Source: Pseudomonas gingeri (lineage in GTDB: Bacteria > Pseudomonadota > Gammaproteobacteria > Pseudomonadales > Pseudomonadaceae). From it: DNA of 64,000 nt. Positions 25,659 through 33,490 of the stretch are shown here, one piece after another. Location: positions 747,965 to 811,964 of the forward strand of contig NZ_JACAOS010000001.1 of assembly GCF_013386165.1 (NCBI RefSeq). The letters are read 5' to 3'. Both the position numbers and the translations under genes were made by a program. The notes under the pieces were generated by a model. That model had not been told where the DNA came from and made no database searches. It saw nothing but the letters and a program-made list of their open reading frames with translations. The first letter of the stretch is position 1, and every line of letters starts with the position of its first letter.

Positions 25659-27881
25659 TTATGCGGCTCGCTCGCCGTTGGCCATATGCCGGAAGTCGTC
25701 CAACAGGTCATCGGGTAGCGACTCGTTCAGCGACTGAAACCCTGGCGCCTGCCACCAGTCGCTATTGGTTCCAGCTCCTTTGTTGCGCATGCCTTCGACC
25801 AAGGCCTGGAGGTCCTTGGGCATGACTTCATCAGGGTCGTTCGCAGGCAACGGCATGCGGATTTTCCAAAGGTTGCCACCTTCGATAAGCGCAAAGCATT
25901 GCCCCTTGGGCAGCCCCACGACGTGCGCGGGTTCGAGCATCGGGACGCTGACGCTCTGGACCTGGTCGTGTGTATTTGAAGTGAAGGCCGCCTTCCCGTT
26001 GATCGCGTCGTTGGCGCTGCTTGCCAGCGTGCTGGTGAACACCTGAACTTTCGGCAACTGATTGGTCAGCAGCTCGGCGGTGGCGGTCTCCCTAACCCTG
26101 AGCATGAACAGGTTGTTGAAGTTACCGATCACCTGGCCTGCCTTCGCGCGGCTGCCGATCTTCGCCTCGATGTCGCTCATGGTCTGTGTATACGCAGTGA
26201 CCTGCATGCCAGCACCACCGCCCTTGTTGATCATCGGGATGAATTCCTCGCCCATGAGCTCGTTGAACTCGTCTGCATGGACGTTGATCGCCACCTTGCC
26301 GCTTTTGGCCCCGGGCAGGCCGTCGTCAATACCGAATTTGTAGATGTGACCGGCGACCGACACCAGGTCACTGAACATTGAGTTGCCCACGGCAGCGGCC
26401 ACCTCGGTGTCGGAGAGAGCGTCCAGGCCGATATAGACCACTGCGCGTTTGCGGATGACTTGCATCCAATCGAAGATCGGTCGCGGATCCTCCAGGTCCA
26501 TGTAGTCGGGAGACAGCAGTTCCGCAATACGGCCAGTGGTCAGCTTCTCTAGTAGAGGCAGCAGACTCGCGACGATCTTGTCGAAGTAGGTCTTGTCGTA
26601 CCGAACTGCCGAGCGCAGGCCTTCCATGACAGGGTCGGCGATACGCTTTTGCGTGATGTACATGTCGATTGCGATCACGCGAAACGGCCGATCTTTCATT
26701 GCGAAGCTGAGTTGCTTGCGATCGATCTTTCCCTCAAGCGCAACAATGGTTTCCCAGGCCTTGGGATCGTGCTCAGCGAAGTATTGCTGGGCGTACTCTT
26801 CGAACAACGCGTCGATATTGATTACGTGCTGGCGGATCTGCTCGTAGTCCGGCCGGCGCCCGAGGGCCACCAAGGCGCGGGCGATGATGTTCACGAACCG
26901 CCATGCGAATTCGCGGAAAGCTGCAGAGTTACCTTCGCCCGAGAGCTGACCTGCGATCCGTGTCGCAACCTCGGAAATCCGACCGAAGCGGCCGACGGCG
27001 TTGTAGCGCGCGGAGTGATCCGGCCATCCGAGGTGGAACACGTAGAACTCGTCAAGTCGGCCAGCGCGCTTGCACTCGATGTACATGCGTTTCAGGAGAT
27101 CGGCATCGCCCTTGGGGTCGAAGACAATCACCACCTCGCGATCGAGGTTCATTTCCGTGCTCTGCTTCGTTCTTCGATGAACAGGCTGTACGCGGCGTCC
27201 CATCCGGACGCGTGGTCTTGATCGCTGCCGAGTGCGTCGAATGTCCTGGGTGATGAAGAGTTCCGCTAGACGGGTTTTACCCACCCTTGTAGTACCCAGC
27301 ACGAGGGAATGCCCGACACGCTCGCCCAGAGGCAGGCTGACGTCTGCTTCGTAGGGTTCAATACCGTGCAGGCGGGGCAGTCCGCCAACCGGCGGGAGCG
27401 GGCGGACAGGGTTCAGCGCAACATCCCACGCGGTGGCCTTGGTCAGCAGCTTGAGTGGGAAGGGCGCGAACTCAAGCCGCTCTTCAATACGACGAGCCAT
27501 CTGGTACAGCGGTGTCGGTTCTACGTACTCGGCGTATTTGGGCAGATAGGTGTCCATCAACCGCTGGGTATGTTTCTGTGTCCAGCGGAAGCCCTTACCT
27601 ATGAACAGGCGCTCGTTGCTGACCGGTATGTCTTTGCTTGTCATCGTGTAGTGCGGCAGGCGACGGATGTTTCTTCTATAGCGCAGCACAAGCAGGGCCT
27701 GTCTCAGACGGACGTAGCCCAGCATCAGAAACCCCGCGGCGGCGATCGCACCGAACAAAGGCGTCAGGGCGATCGCCCAGGGCGCAAAGACGCACAGTAG
27801 GGCCGCAGTAACACAGACCAGTACCGTGTAGAGCTCAACGGCAGGTCTAAGCAGCGCTTCGATGGTGAAGGTGCTGGCCAT
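25659..27881 (-). CDS. traD: conjugative coupling protein TraD (TIGR03743, SXT/TOL type)
   Basis: A 740-residue membrane-anchored ATPase that links the DNA-relaxase complex to the secretion channel. Two N-terminal membrane helices (about residues 15-60) precede Walker A GTTRVGKT (about 195), a Walker B region ending HADEFNEL (about 533), and the QVTAYTQTMSDIE segment typical of VirD4/TraD proteins. Length agrees with the PFGI-1/SXT subfamily. Upstream small genes and downstream PFL_4697 gene keep the expected order. Confidence 0.93.
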   Translation of the reverse strand: MASTFTIEALLRPAVELYTVLVCVTAALLCVFAPWAIALTPLFGAIAAAGFLMLGYVRLRQALLVLRYRRNIRRLPHYTMTSKDIPVSNERLFIGKGFRWTQKHTQRLMDTYLPKYAEYVEPTPLYQMARRIEERLEFAPFPLKLLTKATAWDVALNPVRPLPPVGGLPRLHGIEPYEADVSLPLGERVGHSLVLGTTRVGKTRLAELFITQDIRRTRQRSRPRVRMGRRVQPVHRRTKQSTEMNLDREVVIVFDPKGDADLLKRMYIECKRAGRLDEFYVFHLGWPDHSARYNAVGRFGRISEVATRIAGQLSGEGNSAAFREFAWRFVNIIARALVALGRRPDYEQIRQHVINIDALFEEYAQQYFAEHDPKAWETIVALEGKIDRKQLSFAMKDRPFRVIAIDMYITQKRIADPVMEGLRSAVRYDKTYFDKIVASLLPLLEKLTTGRIAELLSPDYMDLEDPRPIFDWMQVIRKRAVVYIGLDALSDTEVAAAVGNSMFSDLVSVAGHIYKFGIDDGLPGAKSGKVAINVHADEFNELMGEEFIPMINKGGGAGMQVTAYTQTMSDIEAKIGSRAKAGQVIGNFNNLFMLRVRETATAELLTNQLPKVQVFTSTLASSANDAINGKAAFTSNTHDQVQSVSVPMLEPAHVVGLPKGQCFALIEGGNLWKIRMPLPANDPDEVMPKDLQALVEGMRNKGAGTNSDWWQAPGFQSLNESLPDDLLDDFRHMANGERAA

Positions 27882-27893
27882 GGTTCTACATCC

Positions 27894-28133
27894 TTACGGC
27901 TGTCGAATTCGTTTAGGGAACTGGTTGGCCAGCTCCTGCCTGGCCTGTTCGGCCTCATGGGCTGGTAGCTTCTCAGTCAGCTTCAGACGTAGCGCGATGG
28001 CATCTCCGTGCTCTGTCGAGGTCACACGACCACCGTAGAGCCAGACCACGTGAGCCACCTGCTCTAGGAGAAGCTGGCAGGCTCGCGGATCTTCCGGTTG
28101 TCTGATCACCAGGGTGAGAGACTGGGGGGGCAT
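27894..28133 (-). CDS. small ICE protein, unknown
   Basis: A 79-residue soluble protein beginning MPPQSLTLVIRQ, with an excellent ribosome binding site (AGGGAGGA) just upstream; the longer open frame from 28217 overlaps the neighbouring gene and is not needed. It ends twelve bases before the TraD start, so it is in the same operon. No family recognised. Confidence 0.7.
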   Translation of the reverse strand: MPPQSLTLVIRQPEDPRACQLLLEQVAHVVWLYGGRVTSTEHGDAIALRLKLTEKLPAHEAEQARQELANQFPKRIRQP

Positions 28134-28144
28134 CTCGTCCTCCC

Positions 28145-28594
28145 TTAACTTGCGGCCGGCTGCCGGGACAGTTCGTAACCGTCGAAGTAACCGGTGGTAG
28201 CTCCCATTGCTCTCCATTCAGCGAAGGGCAGGTGCAAATCAGCCAGTTGCTCGTTCGCCGCCAGGTCGTCAGCGAAAATCGCGAACTCTTCGGCAGGCAT
28301 GAAGGCGGTGAGCAAAGGGCGACCCTCAGAGTCATTGGCCATGCTTTGAAGCGTTTCCTCGATCCGTGCACTCCATTTATGGTTTGCCCTTAGCCAGCTC
28401 AAAATCAACTCAACTTTTACAGGATCATCAATCACCACAGGAGGTGCACCGTCCAAGGGAACATCGCACATGAGGAAATTGGGCATCTGCATACGCTCTG
28501 CCAAGGCAACCATTTCTGGGTCAGTGATTGTCTCGTTGACGCAGGCATAGAAGTTAAGAGGCATTTTGGTATCGATCTGGCTGAGTTTGCTCAT
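28145..28594 (-). CDS. hypothetical ICE protein
   Basis: A 149-residue acidic soluble protein (MSKLSQIDTKMPLNFYACVN...) with no visible motif. It is in line with the operon, ten bases from its upstream neighbour, and its codon use looks like the flanking genes. No function is suggested by the sequence. Confidence 0.75.
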   Translation of the reverse strand: MSKLSQIDTKMPLNFYACVNETITDPEMVALAERMQMPNFLMCDVPLDGAPPVVIDDPVKVELILSWLRANHKWSARIEETLQSMANDSEGRPLLTAFMPAEEFAIFADDLAANEQLADLHLPFAEWRAMGATTGYFDGYELSRQPAAS

Positions 28595-28603
28595 GTCGTC
28601 TTC

Positions 28604-29110
28604 CTACTGTTGAATGGCTGTGGCAGTAATCAGGAGCGGGTAATGACGGATACCGAGGCGTCCAGCCAGGTCATCCGCCGGCGTCGGTACCACCTGGAGA
28701 TCGCCTGCCCAGCGGCGTACCTCGGCAAAGCGCTCGGCGCTCTCTACGTTGACCACAAGTCCCACGGCCTGCATTTGCTGCAGTTGATTGTGTCGCTGCG
28801 AGAGCCAGGCCTTGGAGCGCTCGTCGTCACCCACAACAAACATGGGTTGAAGCCCCGGGGCATTGATCACGCGTCCCTGCGCTACGCCGGGGAGCAGTTG
28901 AGGGGAGCGCACGGGAAAGGCACCGGCACCTCGGATGCCAGGGTTTGGTGGTGGCGCGGATTGGGTATCGGGCTCTGGTACCAGGTCCTGGTAGTAGGGC
29001 AGGGCGGAAACACCGCCTCGATCTTCGACAACGGTCAGAGAGCCCGCATTTGCCGCCAAGGGCGAGGCCAGGCATAGCAAAATTGTGAGGTTCAGCAGTC
29101 GCTTCATCAT
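28604..29110 (-). CDS. ICE protein PFL_4695 (TIGR03765)
   Basis: A 168-residue exported protein with a signal peptide (ending near LAANAG) and a proline-rich start, then a C-terminal domain ending YPLLITATAIQQ. Pattern and position between lytic transglycosylase and TraD match the PFL_4695 family. These proteins resemble a thioredoxin-like or TrbC-like periplasmic assembly factor, but no catalytic cysteines are present here. Overlaps its upstream neighbour by four bases. Confidence 0.85.
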   Translation of the reverse strand: MMKRLLNLTILLCLASPLAANAGSLTVVEDRGGVSALPYYQDLVPEPDTQSAPPPNPGIRGAGAFPVRSPQLLPGVAQGRVINAPGLQPMFVVGDDERSKAWLSQRHNQLQQMQAVGLVVNVESAERFAEVRRWAGDLQVVPTPADDLAGRLGIRHYPLLITATAIQQ

Positions 29111-29664
29111 GGGTTGTTCGCCATAAGGTTGATGCCGGTAACGCGGCTGAGGTGTTTGGCAAATTCACGGCGGTACCGTGCTGCAGGTTCGCCGCCGGCA
29201 GGGCGGTGATAGCGCCCGGCCGCAGTGATCCAGTCGCCGCCTTTGGATTTTTGCTCGGCGAGGATCTGCGCGGTTACGGAGAGGTTTTTGTATGGATCGA
29301 GCCCCTCGCAGGGGCTGCTATAGCGGTGGCCGTTGGCTCCTACGTTGGTTTGCCCGAGGCCGACGTCGACCCGGGCAGGGCCGGCGGTCTGGATGGCAAT
29401 GATTAGCGCTCGGCAGGCGTCACTCCGGGTGGCGAAGCGGTAGCCGGCGCCGGCGACGTTCAGTGTCCAAGGCCAGGGGACGATCTGGCCACGGATGCGA
29501 GTACCGCTTTCCTGGAGTGCAACCGAGTACAGAACCTCAGAAGGCACGCCAGCCGGCCGGGCAATCAGCTGATAGGCCGGTGGCGGAATCTCGGACGCAC
29601 TGGCGAGTGCGCTGGCCAGCAGCAGACTGCCGGCCATTGCCGCCCGGGCTACTGTCGTTGCCAT
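29107..29664 (-). CDS. lytic transglycosylase (SLT domain)
   Basis: A 185-residue periplasmic enzyme predicted to cleave peptidoglycan so the mating channel can be built. It has a signal peptide (to about ASASE) and the SLT catalytic glutamate in VALQESGT (E52), followed by GLGQTNVG and a C-terminal YNKNLS-like segment (DPYKNLSVTAQIL) and AAGRYHRP. I chose ATG 29664; a longer frame from 29724 overlaps the previous gene extensively. Equivalent to VirB1 in function. Confidence 0.87.
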   Translation of the reverse strand: MATTVARAAMAGSLLLASALASASEIPPPAYQLIARPAGVPSEVLYSVALQESGTRIRGQIVPWPWTLNVAGAGYRFATRSDACRALIIAIQTAGPARVDVGLGQTNVGANGHRYSSPCEGLDPYKNLSVTAQILAEQKSKGGDWITAAGRYHRPAGGEPAARYRREFAKHLSRVTGINLMANNP

Positions 29665-30425
29665 TGCCCATTCACCTCGCGAACTACTGCAGGAAGATCG
29701 CCGCCGAGGCCGAGGCCGAGCCAACGACCGGCATCATGATTCAGGGTGATCTGTCGATTACGGACGTTGGTCGGTTCGACGCCGGCGAGGATCGCCCAGC
29801 GACGAATCCGCTCGTCATCTCCCTGGCTGCCGACGAAGTAGAGGTCGAAAGTCTGCTTCTGTGTCTGGAGATCTTTTACTCGTGCGATACATGCCGTGCA
29901 GTTGTCTTGGACAAAGACGGCAAGGCGGCCATCGCTCTTCAGCGTCTGTTGGCCACCAGCAGGAGCTGTTTTTGGAGATGAGGAGATTTGGATGACCTTC
30001 TCGCTGGGGTACAGCCGTGCGAATGCTTGGTCATAGGCCCGCTGGTAGGCCAACTCCTTGTCGATCCGCTGGCGCTCTGCCCGTACCTGCAGCTCTGCAT
30101 ATCGTCGACGCTCTTCAGCGCTGGTGGCTTCTATACCGAGAGCTGTCAGCGGGTCGAGGCCGGGCGAGTAAATACCGCGCGGGCCATCCATCACGGTCTG
30201 GTAACGGGTCCACTCCTGAGGTGTCAGGCCCCACTCGCGGGCCAGCTCGGTCTGGTTACTGCTTTCGGATGTGCTCTTGGACTCGACGGAGGCCTGCACA
30301 GTGGACGTTGTAGGGGCTGGAGCAGCAAGGCAGCCATAGGTAAATGCAAGCGTGACCAAGCCGGTAAAGAACCGTGTCGCGGTCAGGTGATTCATCTTTC
30401 TGTGGGCAGTGGGGGAGGTGTGCAT
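29649..30425 (-). CDS. ICE protein PFL_4693 (TIGR03759)
   Basis: A 258-residue exported protein with a signal peptide or lipoprotein-like leader (FTYGCLAAPAP). Its conserved core starts LAREWGLTPQEWTRYQTVMDGPRG and continues with SPGLDPLTALGIEA. A CTAC pair (about residues 178-181) lies in a thioredoxin-like context (VFVQDNCTACIARVKDL). This is the PFL_4693 family, usually early in the transfer operon. The redox-like motif suggests a periplasmic thiol role. Confidence 0.88.
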   Translation of the reverse strand: MHTSPTAHRKMNHLTATRFFTGLVTLAFTYGCLAAPAPTTSTVQASVESKSTSESSNQTELAREWGLTPQEWTRYQTVMDGPRGIYSPGLDPLTALGIEATSAEERRRYAELQVRAERQRIDKELAYQRAYDQAFARLYPSEKVIQISSSPKTAPAGGQQTLKSDGRLAVFVQDNCTACIARVKDLQTQKQTFDLYFVGSQGDDERIRRWAILAGVEPTNVRNRQITLNHDAGRWLGLGLGGDLPAVVREVNGQWQRQ

Positions 30426-30434
30426 GTCGAGGTC

Positions 30435-31145
30435 CTATTGCGCAACGGTTACGGTTTGCGGAGTGCCGGCGACGTCGAAGCGCGCGGATGTGCCGTCCAG
30501 GGCGTTGAGCCGCCATGCAGTGCCCGCCACGGCATCGCCTGGCCGAATCAGATAGATCTGACTCAACTGCGTGCTACCTGGTGGGGCAACGGACAGAAAG
30601 CGTTCGCCCCCCCGGTATTCGATGCCGACAACGGTGAAAGGCGGAGCCTGTGGCGTGATGGCGCTGGAGCTAGGCTTTGGCGCTGGAGGTGCTTTCCGAG
30701 CAACGGCCTTCGGTTTAGGGGCTGCTTCGAGGGACGGCTTGACCTGGGACTTGCTCAGTTCCTGAAGGCGACTGTCGACGGTTTCGATACTGGCCTTGAG
30801 CATGACCAGCTCGCCCACAGATGCCGTGTTCCGGGATAGATCCTGGGTGGTCTCGACCGCTTGTTTTGCATAAGCCTGAACGGCGTCGAGGCGGTTGGAG
30901 AGCGCCTGTTGACCGGAACGGAAATCATCGTTGGAGACCAGGTGCTTGCCGTCAACGGTGTCCAGTCGTTCATCGACCTTGCCCAGTCGCGTCAGGATGG
31001 CATCGAGCGAATCCTTGTCGGCGGTGGCGGCCAGGCTGTGGCTGAGGTTGGAAAGCTGATGATGCTCGTAGCCCAGCAAGCCCGCCAGGACAACAAGGCA
31101 GAGGCTGAGAGTCAGGGTCGTACGAGTGGGGCGTGGTAGGTTCAT
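30435..31145 (-). CDS. membrane-anchored coiled-coil ICE protein, first gene of the operon
   Basis: A 236-residue protein with one N-terminal membrane helix (about residues 11-28), a long coiled coil (about 30-130, heptads such as LTRLGKVDERLDTVDG), a proline/alanine linker and a small C-terminal beta domain. I use the ATG at 31145, which has GAGGA upstream. It is the most upstream gene of the left transfer operon and has the shared motif 50 bp ahead of its start. Family name not recognised; a pilus- or peptidoglycan-spanning role fits the shape. Confidence 0.75.
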   Translation of the reverse strand: MNLPRPTRTTLTLSLCLVVLAGLLGYEHHQLSNLSHSLAATADKDSLDAILTRLGKVDERLDTVDGKHLVSNDDFRSGQQALSNRLDAVQAYAKQAVETTQDLSRNTASVGELVMLKASIETVDSRLQELSKSQVKPSLEAAPKPKAVARKAPPAPKPSSSAITPQAPPFTVVGIEYRGGERFLSVAPPGSTQLSQIYLIRPGDAVAGTAWRLNALDGTSARFDVAGTPQTVTVAQ

Positions 31146-31193
31146 GGGGGTCCTCGCGCGGAAACGGGGACACCCTCTCAAACCCTTTTAAAT

Positions 31194-31216
31194 GATGCAG
31201 TAGGAAATACTTTTTC
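31194..31216 (-). promoter_or_regulatory. shared operon-head motif, copy 1
   Basis: GATGCAGTAGGAAATACTTT (plus strand, from 31194) lies about 50 bp upstream of the first gene of the left transfer operon. Closely similar sequences precede pilL (53442) and the PFL_4669 gene (63496) at comparable distances. The common core is GCAG, any base, A, R, GAAATA. Likely part of a coordinated promoter. Confidence 0.5.
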
Positions 31217-31353
31217 CAGTCGGTCTGCTTTTTTATCCGGCCGTCGAGGCCATTGCGATGGGGATGCGAGCATCCCGAAGAAGCCGTTCTGGAACGACAC
31301 CTACTGACAGGAAACTGACCTCCAGTGCCCTGGAAGCCAGCCTCCTGTACTAC

Positions 31354-33285
31354 TTATTCGTTGAAAGTTGAGGCTTGTATGTTTTTTGCCCAAGTTACCA
31401 CTTTGAACATTCCCTTCAACTGCTCATTGCCTGCATCGACAAGATGGTTGTCATCAAAATATAGAGATACCCCATTTTTTGATCCCATGCATTCCCCTGC
31501 CGGACAAAGGTATGGGGTAGGGTCGATAATCTGAACATTGCATTGTTTGGCTGAGGCTTCGATGGCATTGTTGGCGATTCGGTTTCGCTTCAGATAATCT
31601 GCCAGAGGGATCGTAATATCAGATGTGCTCTGGAAAATTCGCTTGTGTAGATTCAAACCTTTGTAAATGCTGAATGGCATCTCTGGAATTGGTTTAACGA
31701 TATAGACCGGGTGGTTGACGGCGATAGCGCACACTGTATTGACGTACTCGGTCGTATAGTTTTCCTCTAGCGAGCGTTGGTTTTGATTTGGATCGCTATT
31801 GAAAGATACTTGATATTTATTGTCTCTATTCGAATCTGAGTACATTGCAGCTCGGCTGAATAGGATGACTGGTACACCATGGTATGCTGTTCTTAGTGTT
31901 TCTAGTTTCTCTTTGTTAAAGTCGCGGCATGTCCGTTCCAATTCTTTATCCTTCATTTCGAAGTTTTTCAGGGTTGGACATCCGCCTCGAGCCCACTCTA
32001 AAGCTGCTTGCTGGTTTTCCAATTGCACAGCTGCGGCTGTTGACTGTGCATGACTATCTCCGAAGAGAATCGCCGAGACCTCGCCAGTGCCGAGCTTGCA
32101 GTCAGCCGCACCATATGGATTGGCGAAGCACTCCTGCTTGTACAGTTTGCTGGTGTACTCAGGTTGTCCCAATTCCACGAAGGCAAATCGTATGCCGGGA
32201 TGGTCTTTAACTACTGCTGCAATAATTGCTGATGCGCCGACTGATAGAATGACAATGGATGAGTAATTGAAGATGACTCGCGAAGCTGAAGGAACTTGTT
32301 TGGATCTTTTTTCAAACAGATAAAATGATAGTGTGCCGAGTAAAAGTGTGCCGAAAATTGCTGCTGTGACATATGGCCAGCTATTCAATAGTCCGCACAT
32401 GTAAAGGAGTACCACTAGCGGCCAATGCCAGAGGTAAACTGAATAGGATACCTTGCCCGTGAACTGAAAGACCTTATTAACGCTGAAGGCCGACAGCGTA
32501 TTACCATAAATAACCAATGCGGTGCCAAGTACTGGTAAGAGCGCTAGGTACCCTGGCCAGAGGTCCTGCTCGGAAAAGCAGAAAATGCTTGCCAGGATGG
32601 CAAACAGTCCAAGGCTCTCGCTTGCATAGCCGACACGCTTATTGAGTGATAGAGGAAACAGAAATACTAACCCGCCGGCGAACAGCTCCCATGCCCTTGT
32701 AGGCAACATATAGAAAGCGAACACTGGGTTGGTTTTTGTCAGGTAGATGGATGCTCCCAGTGAGATGAAAGTCAGCAGTATTAGGGCGATTTTTGTTCGT
32801 TGCTCTCCAAGGGATTTATAAAAGGCTATTAATAATACCGGATAAAGCATGTAGAATTGCCACTCTACCGAAAGCGACCAAGTGTGTAATAGCCAGTTTT
32901 CGTGCAGGGGGGCATCGAAATAATTACCGCTCGTTGCAAAAAAGAAATTTGAACTGAATACTAGAGTGCTCTTGATTGTTTTTATCGAGTCTCTAAAGTC
33001 ATCTAAAGGTAGGAAGATGAAGCCAAAAACCATGATGGCGACACAAAGAGCCAGAAGCGCGGGAATGATTCGGCGCGCTCTCGATGCATAAAATTCAAGT
33101 AAAGAGAAGTGTTTCTCCCGCAGGCCTTTGAAAATAATTCCCGTCATCAGATAGCCTGATATCACGAAGAAAATGTCAACGCCAGCAAACCCACCGGAAA
33201 AACCTGCTACTTTGAAGTGAAAGAGCACTACTGATATGACCGCAAGGGCCCGTAATGCGTTTATATTTTTCCTGAAAGTCATCAA
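31354..33285 (-). CDS. OafA/YrhL-type acyltransferase with SGNH domain
   Basis: A 643-residue protein in two parts. Residues 1-350 hold about ten membrane helices of the acyltransferase-3 family (starting RALAVISVVLFHFK). Residues 390-640 form a periplasmic SGNH hydrolase-like domain with GDSH (about 406) and DDNH (about 609). Such proteins O-acetylate surface polysaccharides such as lipopolysaccharide O-antigen or capsule. GC content is well below the neighbours and the gene interrupts the ICE backbone, so it is cargo. Altering surface sugars could block phage adsorption or change mating-partner choice; that is inference. Confidence 0.88.
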   Translation of the reverse strand: MMTFRKNINALRALAVISVVLFHFKVAGFSGGFAGVDIFFVISGYLMTGIIFKGLREKHFSLLEFYASRARRIIPALLALCVAIMVFGFIFLPLDDFRDSIKTIKSTLVFSSNFFFATSGNYFDAPLHENWLLHTWSLSVEWQFYMLYPVLLIAFYKSLGEQRTKIALILLTFISLGASIYLTKTNPVFAFYMLPTRAWELFAGGLVFLFPLSLNKRVGYASESLGLFAILASIFCFSEQDLWPGYLALLPVLGTALVIYGNTLSAFSVNKVFQFTGKVSYSVYLWHWPLVVLLYMCGLLNSWPYVTAAIFGTLLLGTLSFYLFEKRSKQVPSASRVIFNYSSIVILSVGASAIIAAVVKDHPGIRFAFVELGQPEYTSKLYKQECFANPYGAADCKLGTGEVSAILFGDSHAQSTAAAVQLENQQAALEWARGGCPTLKNFEMKDKELERTCRDFNKEKLETLRTAYHGVPVILFSRAAMYSDSNRDNKYQVSFNSDPNQNQRSLEENYTTEYVNTVCAIAVNHPVYIVKPIPEMPFSIYKGLNLHKRIFQSTSDITIPLADYLKRNRIANNAIEASAKQCNVQIIDPTPYLCPAGECMGSKNGVSLYFDDNHLVDAGNEQLKGMFKVVTWAKNIQASTFNE

Positions 33286-33459
33286 GTGTCCCTAATTAAA
33301 ACCCAAGCATGTGTTCGCGGATAGTCAGCTTCTAAGCGCGGATGTGGTTGATGCCCTGATTTGTCGTTGCTGATGGCCGCTACCAAAATTTTTGGATCCA
33401 CAGGTTTTTCGGCAGGGGAGGCGAAATCTCTAGCTGCTTTGATGAAATTTGTTGGGCAC

Positions 33460-33485
33460 AAAAAAAGGCCACCCGTAAGTGGCCT
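33460..33485 (-). terminator. rho-independent terminator after the SNF2 helicase gene
   Basis: On the minus strand, GGCCACTTACGGGTGGCC (stem at 33467-33484) is followed by seven Ts (to 33460), starting six bases after the helicase stop codon. This is a textbook terminator, and it separates the helicase/methyltransferase transcription unit from the acyltransferase gene. Confidence 0.85.
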
Positions 33486-33490
33486 GGTTG

